Source: Phoronis australis
Taxonomy: Eukaryota > Phoronida > Phoronidae
Direction of reading: 5' to 3'
Assembly (NCBI GenBank): GCA_002633005.1
Contig: NMRA01000267.1
Coordinates: 1-64,000, forward strand
DNA length: 64,000 nucleotides
Made by a program: the position numbers and the translations under genes
The notes under the pieces: generated by a model
What the model saw: the letters and a program-made list of their open reading frames with translations, nothing else
Database searches by the model: none
What the model was told of the DNA's origin: nothing
Part shown: in pieces, positions 1 through 12,300 of the stretch
Layout: each line of letters begins with the position of its first letter
Position numbering within the stretch: the stretch's first letter is position 1

Positions 1-3000
1 CGTTACCCCCCTGACTGACCCCTTTTAGTTTGTGCTGGTCAAGTCTGCATGCAAAGAAACAGGAGAAGGGAAATCAATAAAGTAAAGACACTGGGATCCA
101 AGGATAGGATACATCCATGCACTATTCTACAAAACAAAACAGACAAGACACACTAGTAAGGCCAATCGAAGTCCACAATATTCAGTCTACAGATTCAAGA
201 CATTTCTTATCACTTACAAAGGCATCACAGACTGCAGGTGTTCAGTACAATTAGGAGGTACTTTGAATTTTTTGTCAAAGCATTCTGGAGAATAACTTTT
301 GCTAAGAAAGTGCAATTTTGAGTTAGCACCTTCGTTTGGAGACGGCATACAATGGCTCAATGGTCACCAAGGTTTAAAAAAGACTGGAAATTTTACCAAT
401 CAAGCATGGAATAAACTTTTATGCAATGCAGCTGGTCAATATCCGAGTCAAGTCTGAAGTCAAGTTTAATGTTCTAGATTGAAAAGACAGCACTCAACAC
501 TGACTTCAAGGACGTCCGCTTTTATCCTTCACAATCAACTGCTTACTTTTAAAGTTATGTAGGCCCGTATCAGCAAGTCTTAGCATTCGCATACTCAAGA
601 CAGTACATATTATGTTCCGAAAGCAAAAAGACTGGATAATTCAATGTTTTACTAATACAAATCTGGCATCGACTAGGTCACATGACCTTGTTTTTTTAGT
701 AAATGTTAGCAAAAAAGAAACTAGGTACCATCATTGCAGAATAAAGGTGTGAAAAACAAGACCAGATTTCGCTTAATATATTCAAATCTTAAAAATGCTT
801 TCTTAGTTTTCTAACTTAACATTTCATTTTTGTTTTAAGAAACATTTCAGATTATCCACAAAAATCATTGAAGTCCTACTTTTGAAAGCCTCTCAGTCGA
901 TAAAGCACAGAATCTGAATGTTTCATATTGATCGAACCCGCCACTTTTTGAGATATGCCTTTCGGAGGTTGGCCAAATTTAGACATTTTCTTAGGGTCAT
1001 GCATAACCTTATAAGTAAATAATATTTCTAGATAATATGGGGTTTTCCTCATTTTCTGTAATAAAACCAGTTTGGCAAGGATGGGTTTTGTAGATAGACT
1101 TCATTAAATGTGCACTTCAATCATACCTAAAAACAACTATAGCTATTGTGAGTGCATTTGACTGAATATTAAAAGGATTCTTCAATGCGATTTTCATACA
1201 GTGACGAAACAACAACAAAGTTAAAGGAGTTGGAAGCGTACGTTGCCATGGCCACAACATATCACGGATGGGACATTCACTAGAAAGCTGAAACACTAAG
1301 ACAAGATGCATCAAACCACAGTCATTAAGACAACTCACCAATGAATATCACAAACAAAACACAAAGACAGTAGTTGAGTTTTGTTCAAAATGTTGACTGT
1401 TTCATAACGAGCTTAATTACAAAACATGTTAATTACACCACTAAGAACCAATGGGTATATTGAAAAGTTATTAAGTTAAATATAAATTAGGCTTCTTAGA
1501 ATAAATCTATGCCATTCATCAGCATAGTAAAAGGTTTTCACAATGAAGTTTCTTGGTTAGAATTTTATTTCAAGGAAAAAGGAGTTAAAATAATGGGGCA
1601 TTCACATATTACATCATCACTGGAGAGAGGAGGAAGGGTTCGAAAAAATGATAATTTATGACAGCGGGAGGGGGTTAGACTCACAGTGACATTGTCGTGT
1701 GGTTTATAAGAATATCTCCATTACAGTAGATATAGTTGGGAAATTGGTTCACCTTCCATGGGAATTGACAAATGATTCCAAAACCAGAACCTGCCATTTC
1801 ATGCTTCCAAGATTTGATCATATTTCACTAGACTTGATTAAACATGTACACAACAGCAGACCCATTCCATCCCTGCCTAAATGGGGGGAGGGGGGGGTAG
1901 GTTGGCTGTGATGACGTAATTAGAGGCTAGACAGGGAGAGGGCTTATATCATGATGAGGGGTGATGATGGAAGGGTGAGGGGAGATAAAAAATGGCAAAT
2001 TTTGTATGACATAATATAGGAATGTTCCTTAATGCTCCTTTACAATCATTATCAAACGTTTGCAGTCTCCACACAATACTAACAACATTAACCAAGGCAA
2101 TTCACTATTGTAAGTAAAATTAGATGGAACCAACAGAAAAGTAAAATGGAGGTGTAACAAGGAAGTAGCATGCACTTGACCGGTGCTAAGCAAATGAAGT
2201 ACTTCCATAGAGCAACAAATGGAAAGAGGGACAACGTGGGACCAATGACCACATTTAACACAAAGATGACAGTATGTCACAGTGGTGAGCCTCAGTTACG
2301 GACTTAGGTTTAGATCTAGTGCTTGTTGACAAACAGGGCCTTGCATAAAGGATCTCTCACCTTTGGTGCTCAACCTTAACTTGAATGTGAGAAAAGATCT
2401 GTGTAAATCAATGGTGGGAATGTATCCTGGGACTAATGCAAAGTACTACTGTGCCATGAAGAGGCTATTCTTACTAAAACACGTCAACATGAAATGTATC
2501 CTGGGACTAATGCATAGTACTACTGTGCCATGAAGAGGCTATCACGTCAACATAAAAAACCTGGTTGTGCATTAAAGCACATGAACCTGATGGTGGACAT
2601 CATCTTAATAAAATGAAGAAACTTTGGTGGGAAACAGGGGATATGCAAACTTTAGATGTTTTGCACATAAACGAAGTTACGCCAACCGCAACTAATTGGT
2701 GCCAAGAGTCATTGGTCCCACGTGGCCAGCCAGGATTACTCCACAAAGTTCCCATCCATATAATCACCCCGAATTCATCTACAAGTTACAGCCCCAGGAC
2801 CTCCCATAATAAAAAGCAACACCGGAATTTTTATGTCATGCTGTTGAGCACACTAAATGCTTACAGTAACATATAAAGCAGATTAAAAACCAACCATGAA
2901 TTTCATATATAAATGGAGGTACTTATAATGGCATTACTGTCTAGGTCTAAGTTTCAGGAAATGCATTTTAACATTTTTCACAACCATCGGTCATCGGATA

Positions 3001-3316
3001 TTCTACTAAGACAAAAAACTACTAAAGACTCTACAAGAGCAAACAATTTTTTCACAAATTGGAAAGAGTGAACACTAAGGACAAGACCACAAACACACGC
3101 ATTATGATTTCTCAGTGATATGCATTATTTCAACAAAAGAATACAAATTTGCAATGAAGTAATTGTTTTGAAAAATAGAATTAGCACTAGACAAATGAGA
3201 ACATTGAACTTGAACAATGTGCATAAAACAAATTTCAGGGTAACATTACCATCTGAATAATAAAATACACGGAGTCTTACAGTAACTTGAGTGACTGGAG
3301 AATTGCAAACACTCAC
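1..3316. other. 3' side of the prominin gene; last exon not found
   Basis: The final tail exon must start here or beyond the window, beginning with one base that completes the last codon of exon V. A 38-bp candidate at 2361-2398 (acceptor ACACAG, donor GTGAGA) keeps frame but its translation does not resemble a prominin tail. Otherwise I see AT-rich non-coding sequence, a 74-bp tandem duplication at 2419-2560 and a G-rich run near 1881-1898. Confidence 0.5.
2419..2560. repeat. Tandem duplication, ~74-bp unit
   Basis: The sequence beginning AATGTATCCTGGGACTAATG occurs at 2419 and again at 2493, continuing through GTGCCATGAAGAGGCTAT in both. The second unit lacks about 12 bases present in the first before ACGTCAACAT. 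Confidence 0.85.
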
Positions 3317-3370
3317 CTGTCCAGTGGAATTGTGTCACCTGGGTTCACTCCCTCGTAGTCGTCATAATCA
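3317..3370 (-). CDS. Prominin exon V: cytoplasmic tail
   Basis: 54 bp, one base completes a Val codon, phase 2 out (ACAG|GTGAGT). Reads [17 protein letters not shown]. The acidic-Tyr run and TIPL motif match DVYDDVETIPM in the PROM1 tail. At least one further exon with the stop codon must follow. Confidence 0.92.
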
Positions 3371-6300
3371 CTGAAAGTATGCAACAAAATATCAAGCAAA
3401 AATCAACAATAAGTAAGGGTTCCCACCAATTTTTAATAAATCTTTATTATCAATGTGTTACTTTTCGAGGAAAAAGCTTTTACCACAAGTGTTTAAACAA
3501 AATCAATAAAACCAACGGCTAAAAATATCCAAAGCACATATTTTATAATTTGTTCCACTTATAGGGCTTTAATGTTCACTTCAAAATACTTTTGAACACA
3601 CAAAGTCCTTGTCAGCACTTGATCTTATAACAGTAATTAAAACTAGAGCTTACACTCCGCCTAACTGCGATGGGTCGTACTTCTCCGTCCGTCTGTACAG
3701 ACCCACTAGGTTCACGGCCAGAACAATACATGGTATAAAGAAGAAGAGACACCAGCCGAAGCAGTACCAGAAACCATTCTACAAGAAACAATGCAGGCTA
3801 GCCAATCGTCATCACTAACAAACTGAACAGTTTATAGTCTTCTTTTCTCTTTTTATTCTTTTCTCACAGGCTATATTTCTTTTCCCAGGCACAGCAGTAG
3901 GCCTGTCCTGAAATAGCACAGCACCACTCCCATTCTAAGGCACTTACCCATAATGCAACACACGTGTGAAGCACTTGCTGTTGTCATTATCTAATTTCCT
4001 GATCATATGCAATTTATCATGAAATGCAGGCAAACTTAAACAAGACCTAATGCATTTTGACTTGAAATGCAAAAACCAAGAAATTGTATGCATTTAAGTT
4101 ATTAATGAACATGGGAATGCCTGAGTAGGTCAGTCATGCAATATATTTGTCAGCCACCACCAAACAGAAACATTCAATAGGGGATGGGTCCATTTTTTTC
4201 TTAAACACATTTCTTTCTTGACAAACCACAGTTGCATCCTCGGGAGTATTTGATAACGTAAAGCCTTTGCCAGACACTAGCACTCAGAAATCTTGTCTCA
4301 AGCAACACACATAAAAGCTGTGTTTAATTAGTTGAATAATTCTACATTCCACCGCCTTCGACCAATCATTTCAGGGGGCGACCATATAGCTAGTGTCCAC
4401 AAGTACAGTGGTGAACTTACTTGTGGAACTGTAGCCTGACACACACAAGATCTTACCTGATCTCGCATGAAATCGTCAAACTCACAAGAGACTTGTGTAA
4501 CAGTACACCACACTGTTGCAGTATATAGTTTTACTCAACCACACTTTTCCACTTTAAAAGGAACTGTGGTTCATGAGAAAAGATACATGCTTTAAACAAT
4601 GTAAGAAAAATGTTAACAAATCCCATACGATCTTCACCAACTTAAAGGCATTGACTGTAATTTTAATGTTCATTTCAATCATTATATGCAAATCAAAGCC
4701 TTACAAATGGCTCCAGCACATAGACACAGGCACCATCTATTACATGATTGAGAGCATCATAAATAGGTCGACACTTTCCGATGTCATTTCTTATCTGTAA
4801 AAGAGAAAATCCAATAAAACTTGAGAAGCTAAGTGGACAGAGCCCCATTGGAAGTTCCGTCATCCAAAAATTTAAAACTATTAAGTACACTGCACAACAT
4901 CTTATAGACTTCAAGAATATGTTGAGCCCCTTGAGAGGGGATGAGAGGAAGTACTCAGATACTAGTTAAAAAATATCAAAGCAAATACATTGTTCAAGAA
5001 AAATAAATAAAACATACCCTCATCTTCAACCCACTAGCAAAAGACTCCACAGACTTTTCGACTTCGCCAGTAGTGTTTTTTACTTTCTGCAAAAAGCAAA
5101 ATTCAAATTAAACAAAATAACACTGGCACATATGGAACCTCAGGAATGAATTTACCTTTAGAAAACATCCTTCTTTACTCAATGTTTACATAACTCTACA
5201 TTCCATTTGCACTTGGTGATTTCAAACCATAGACTTCAAGTTTTCACCTTTCCAATCTCACCTCAGGTGTAAAAGCAAATGACAATTGTGCCAAACATAT
5301 TAAACACAAGTTATATTTTCAAGCAAACACTTGATTGATTACAACTAAACTCCTTAGTCACCAAGTACATTCTAAACTGGTGGCAACCCGTTGGTGCTTA
5401 CTAACTTTTCTTCCTTCTAAAACCGAGTACTGTCACAATGAGAAAGCGGCGATTTCACAAATTAGAAACAAAATTTTGCCCCTTGTCTAGAGAATGAAGC
5501 CAGGCCTGAACTGATATTCTAATCTTTTACATATTAACCTTGCAGAAAAGGTGTTTTATGCAACTAAGACAACATTGAACACCAGTGGCCGTAACTGACT
5601 ACAAATTTATAACAAGTGCGTGCATCAGAGTCAACAGTCACAATAAACTCATTACATGACAGTCGTGAAGTTCTTACTGTCCCACACTCTCTGAAGACCT
5701 CTAATGAGTGCCCTTTTGGCGAATAATTCGAAGTTTAAGTGATAAAACCAGAGTGCGTCGAGCTCTCACCTGATTCACATATGTAGTTCCGTTGTTGTTC
5801 ACGCTGCTTTCTGCCTTTTTAATTCCCTCAAGCAAACTGTCAGTTTCAGACTGAAATGTAGTCACCAAATGTGTGAATCTTGTCAACTAAAACCAGCCAA
5901 ACACAAATTTTATGTCTTGTGGTCTGAGGTTACAAAGCATGAATTGTATTCAGCAGAAATCGATATTAAAGTACGCTGACAACATGTCCTATGAGCTATC
6001 ATCTTCACCCGACACATAGAACACAGTCGTTTCTTATGCGTTTTTAAGGACATTTGTAAGCAGGGTTACCCAAAAAGACTGAAATCAACAAAGAAAGTAA
6101 CCATACTTTCAGAACATTTACATGACTCCAACTTCAACCTTTCTGCCTTGAAAAGATCAATCAACAAATAGTTAAAATGAGTTTAAGTCATTCATCAGTT
6201 CTAGTCTCATAACAAGCCAAAAAGCTTTACAAAACAATTTGTGTCTAACTGACGCAATGATTTTTTATAGATTATCCATGTCACAAATGTACATCAATGT

Positions 6301-9300
6301 CCGACTTTGGAGCCTTTATTTCAGGAATGTTTCCTGCTCTTCCATGTGAGCATTTATGAAGCAGAGTAAGTCAAATCGAAATCGTACAAAGTGATTATTA
6401 CTAAAGCAGTCTATACCTTAATGTCAGCACTTTTCTTCACTTCCTTTGTTGCTTCTTCCAATTCGTCCTGAAAAGAAAGAAGAGTGACATGTTCAGAGTA
6501 CAATTTTAGAAAGAGACTGTACATATTATTCGAAGATGGGTATTATTTTTATTATTCATCCAAGTGAATAACCAGATGAGAAGAAACTAGAAATCATAAC
6601 TTCTGGAATTATAAAATAAATTTCCCAATGCTGCAGATCTGCCTCTCTCCTTCTAGTGGAAATGACTGGTTCATGCGAAAAATTCCGTCACCCTCTGCTG
6701 GTGTTCACATAAAACAACTGCAAGGCCCTAGGGCCTATTCCAAGAAAACTGACTTACCTAACACAGATCTAAAATTTCAGGCAATTTTAGGACAAAACTT
6801 AAGATTTGTCTCTAGTCTGTTTCAAGAAAGAAATCTTAAGTTTGACTTATTAAAAGTTTTGGACTTGAGTTTCCTCTTAATTTTGACTAATACAACGGGT
6901 GTGGAAGTTTAAATGTTGGGAAGTTAAGGCAAATCTTAAGAGACTGAAGCCAAAAACGAACTTAAGTCAGGTTCTTGGAACGGTTCCCTGGACCATCAGC
7001 CAGACAACTTAAGAATGATTCTATATAAAAACCATATGAAAATGAAAAATCAAAGACTATATACTCAAAAAATCACACACAGCTAATATTTTGTGCATGC
7101 TGGCCCAAAGTGCACTACTGCAATATTTGCACTCAATGACCTTTGGTCACCGAAATATGACCTATTTGGCTATAAAGGCATATTTTGCATTTTTTTCATG
7201 TCAGTAAAACTGCATTTTTTGAATGGCAAAAAATCAGACTTGGAAAACTGGTGACAAAGTTTGACATTGATGGTAATAAAGGCTCATGTAAGGTTAGTAA
7301 GAAAATGAAATTTACAACTCATAGGTACAATTAAATTTCCAGCAGAGGAGAAAACTCCTAGACCACTTTTCAGGCCAGTCACAAGTGACAAGATGATGCT
7401 TAAGCAGCCTGCTATATCAGAATATATTTGAAGTTAAAATTCTCTGTGTAGACACATCTAAGATTGAACATTGATAATTGCTTTTAAAAAATCTCTCAGA
7501 CTGTCTCTTATATATTTAGTGCTAAATGTGGCCTTTGAATTTGGGCATTTTTGTGATGTGGCCTTCCTCTGACTGAGAAGAGAATTGAGGCTACTCTTTT
7601 AGTTCAGAGATATCACCTAAAATATATGATCTAATATCAAGAATACAATATCACAAGAATTCAAGTTTCACTTTTGAGTCTCCAATTTTCTGAAAAACAC
7701 CATGTTTGTTTAACTTTGCCACTAGCAGTTTAGGGTTCGAGATTACATGCACTTCTTGTCACTGCAAAGAATATGGAGGAATTTCCTTCTTGTACATTTG
7801 GTCAATTTTCGTTACAAAACTGTGATCGCGGAGGAAATGTGGCCTTCAGTAGCTATGTTAAAGACGTCAGAAGTCATCTGAGGTCGTGCAAAGTGCCACA
7901 TAAGTTTGTAAGTATATGGTAATTACAGTTGATTCTTGCCAGAGCTGGAGAGTTGGATGCTGTGAGAGAGGAGGCTAGACTTGCAAATCAATGGAAATGC
8001 GCCGTTATATGTTTTACACATCGACATGAGTTTGGACTTGGCTTTAGACAAAAATTGACGTGCTGTTATCCAGAACACACAGCTAGAACAAAGCGGAAGA
8101 TTGAACGTGGCGTTGACTTTCGCATGTCGCAATGGATTTTTCACCAGTTTGATTTGTTAGTCCCTGTTGGTGCAATTGCAAAAAAGTTACTTCATATTTA
8201 TCACAACTGTTGGCCTGAGTCAACAGGTCATGACTTCAGTTCACAATATTGTATTAGCTCTCGCTGACAACTTTCGACTTACTGACTGCCCAGGGGCGCA
8301 AACCTGTTAAGCCTATCCAGTTAGCGGGTTAGGATGGGCTGCATGATTGATTCTAAAGCTATTGAAACTACTGAGATTTTTAAAGTAGTGATTTTCTAGT
8401 TTTGAGAAATGTCTATCTTAGACACGTGTTCTGAGCAAAATAAAAGGACTTTGTGTTTCAGTAGCTCTCGTTTTCTTCAAACAAAATGCAGTTTTTTGAA
8501 GTGTTGGGTGGAAATGCATCATACACTAAACCTAGCATACCTTCAAGAAACTGTGGTTTTGAGTCCGCCGCATGAACGGAATATACACATTGAGAAACTT
8601 TTAGCTGGTAAGTCTCAACAACACCTAATACTTTAAATACTGGTTTGGAAAGCCGGTAACTTGGATATCACTGAAAGTATTATGTTTTCAATCGGAAATA
8701 TCCGCACCTGTAATTTTTCTAAAATTACAAATTCCATTGAATTCCAATGACGCACTGCTACCATGCTCAGCCGCTTTTGTGCAGTACAAGAAGCATTGCG
8801 TGACCCTTTGTATGTCCAATAACATGACACTTCTGCTTGAATCCACCATCCTCTTTTCAGTTGTGATCTCGAAGATCTTGATTACTTTTAGTATGAGCTT
8901 TGTTAATAGTTGGAGAAGACTTTTTCAAGCGCATACACAGGGATTTGTCGAGGAGGTCTAAAAATGGACCAGCATGCACTGTAGGCAGTGCATTGGATTC
9001 TTAGTCCATTACAGTGTTCGAAAACTGACCAAGCAAGGGGTAATGGGCATCCTTAATAAGAATAAAACCTGCTTCTCTGAAGTATGAGATGGTGATGGGG
9101 GTTCTATTATTAACTTATCAGTACATTAAAATTGACTTTTTTGAGTTCTGTAATCCTCTAATAGATTTTTTTTTATTTTTGCACCAGCAGAACTGGAAAT
9201 ACGCGAAGAAAAAATCTCTCATACAGCTTCCCATGATCTCCTTCGTCACTGATGTAGCAAAACGAATGATATTTGTTCTATTTGGCATCTTAGTCGATAG

Positions 9301-12300
9301 ATAATTGCACAATTGAGTAGCGCCTCCTATTGACAGTCACAGATTGGCAGTTAAGAGTGTGAGTTATGTAAAAAACTGACTGTACAAAAACTATGAAAGA
9401 TACAAGAGTTTTTATTCTTGCATTGGGCTGAACAAATACAGCAGTAACAGATGGAATTTAACTCATGTTCCAAAAGAATCCGATATAGATTTGGGAGAGC
9501 GATAAATATGCGTAAAAATGGGCTTAATAATGAGTGACAAGAGCAACGCGGAGCGTTGAAATGCGCCCACAATTGCACCGCATACGGTATCCTTCTAGGG
9601 TTGTTTATTGGTACCATAAAGTGGCCAGTAGAGGGCATACTTTGCAAAATGGAAAGGCATGGTCATTGTCTCCTCAATGGGCTAGGGGCAAAATGTGAGT
9701 AATCTTCATAATACAAGCACATCCTATACCTCAGTTGCTTAAAACACCACAGAAACATAGAATTAAAAACAAATTTACCAACATACGAGATTAGCACAGC
9801 ATTAGAATGCCAGAAACAAATTTCTACTTGGAACTTTTCCTTCACAGTCACGAAGTAACACAAAGTATACACCTGAAGACCTATGAAAATACAGAGGTCA
9901 ATGTAAAATACTAAAATTGCCACTAGAGGCAAATACTAAAATTGCCACTAGAGGCATACCGGTAATCAGAATCATCCTAAAGTCGTCATCGTCCGTTGTC
10001 AACATCACATAAATACACTTGCTAAATTTAGTAAAGATCCTGCAAACGGTTTGGGAGATACAGCCATGGGCGCAAAAAAACAAAACTGCCACTAGGAGGC
10101 GCCACAGTAGTCCAAATCGTCTGAAAATCATTGTCAGCTGTCTTCCTTATAGTAAGCACATACACGCCAATTTTCACAATCATCCTTTGAGCGGTTTGGT
10201 TGATAGAGGGGTGGACGCAAAAATACAGACTCGAAAACAGTAAAAATGGCCACTAGGTGGCGCAAACTACGTCGAATCCATCTGAAAACAGTAGGATAGC
10301 GTCATCTCACTAATAGGTGCCTACATACCAAATTTCATGAAAATCCGTTCAATACTTTTGAAGATACAAAGGTAAGCGTAAAAAACTAAAATTGCCACTA
10401 GGGGGCACACCGGTAGTCGGATCCGACCAAAAGTCGTCATCTTCCGTTGTTAACATCATATAAATATACTTACACAATTTGTAAAGATCCTGCGAACGGT
10501 TTAGGAGATACAGCCATAGGCGCAAAAAAACAAAACTGCCACTAGGAGGCGCCACAGTAGTCGAAATCGTCGGAAAATCATCGTCAACCATCCTCTACAT
10601 AGTAAGCATATACATGCCAATTTTCACAATCATCCTTTGAGCGGTTTGGTTGATAGAGGGGTGGACGCACAAAAACAGACTCGAAAACACTAAAAATGGC
10701 CACTAGGTGGCGCAAACTATGTCGAATCCATCTGAAAACGGGAGGATAGCGTCATCTCACTAATAGGTGCCTACATACCAAATTTCATGAAAATCCAATA
10801 AGGACTTGTGAAGATACAAAGGTAAGCGTAAAAAAATTAAAATTGCCACTAGGGGGCACACCGGTAGTCGGATCCGTCCAAAAGTCGTCATCTTCCGTTG
10901 TTAACATCATATAAATATACTTACACAATTTCGTAAAGATCCTGCGAACGGTTTAGGAGATACAGCCATAGGCGCAAAAAAAAAAAAACTGCCACTAGGA
11001 GGCGCCACAGTAGTCGAAATCGTCGGAAAATCATCGTCAACCGTCCTCTACATAGTAAGCACATACATGCCAATTTTCACAATCATCCTTTGAGCGGTTT
11101 GGTTGATAGAGGGGTGGAAGCACAAAAACAGACTCGAAAACAGTAAAAATGGCCACTAGGTGGCGCAAACTATGTCGAATCCATCCGAAAACGGCAGGAT
11201 AGCGTCATCTCACTACTAGGTGCCTACATACCAAATTTCATGAAAATCCGTTCAGGACTTTTGAAGATACAAAGGTAAGCGTAAAAAACTAAAATTGCCA
11301 CTAGGGGGCACACCGGTAGTCGGATCCGTCCGAAAGTTCGCACATGCCGTCCCATTCATGAATGGAACATATGTGTCAAATTTCATGAACGTATGTCAAA
11401 GGGTTTTGGAGATAGAGCAGCGGACGCCGGACGCCGGACGCCGGACGGACGGACGGACGGACGGACGGACAGAGATGACGGCATAATGCGTCCACATATA
11501 AATATGTGGGCGCATAAAAATGATATTTTTGTAGGCTAAAATGGGAGGACATAAAAAATCAATAAATCCATCCAAACTAATTTTTCTTGTATGTTATTCT
11601 TTCTTCTTTCTGCTATATAGTTATTTTTTTCTATAGCGTAAAACAATGATGTGTTGTTGCTGACCAAAAATTAACCTTCTTCCCAGTACTTTTATTTGCT
11701 ATTTTTTAGAAAAGTACAAAGTGGTCGTAAAAAGGGTTAAAAAGACTCAGAAACTCTCAAAAAATGAGGCTCAGGTTACTTTTGACAAGGCCAGCTGATG
11801 TGCTAAGTTTAAAAAAAATTGATTTTGCATATATAGCCCACCATCTGGTTTTTATATGGAATTGCTCTTAAATCTGACATCATTGTCTATTTAAAGAGTG
11901 GCTCTTGACTTCATTCCAGACACCTTCTCTGACACCTCGCTCAAACCAAGAGCTTTCTCTCTCCAGTATCCTCACGTCTACACATTTTAGTGTTATGGAC
12001 AGCACAAAAAACAACAAGAATTGGCAAGTAGGATTATTCTTAAATAAATACAGTAAGGTCAACAGTGAGACTGGGTGGCAGTGTAACTTACAACTTTCCC
12101 CTCCATTGTCTCCACTTGATTTTCTTGTATTTGTTGAAGGGTGACAGCACTGTCAGTGAGATTGATCTGTGGAGAAGTGGCAAAATTACCCAGGATTCAA
12201 AGGACACATACTATCGTTCAGTGTGCCGCGTAACATTGCTTCAGCTACAATCATTTACCACTAGTTAAAACTAAGTCAACACTACCACTTCATGTTCTTC

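Larger units (their letters stand above)
3779..6416. other. Prominin introns around exons T, S and R
   Basis: Introns of 926, 223, 683 and 566 bp separate exons U, T, S, R and Q. Outside those exons I see only AT-rich intronic sequence with no recognisable repeat or RNA. Confidence 0.6.

Noticed and set aside
2361-2398. Possible last prominin exon (38 bp, ACACAG acceptor and GTGAGA donor)
   Set aside because: Phase fits, but the translation has none of the tail features and it does not supply a stop codon.
9663-10591. Chain of 77-98 codon frames on both strands, conserved at 43.6-44.5 kb
   Set aside because: Conservation reflects recent duplication of the whole repeat; frames overlap on both strands and show no coding pattern.
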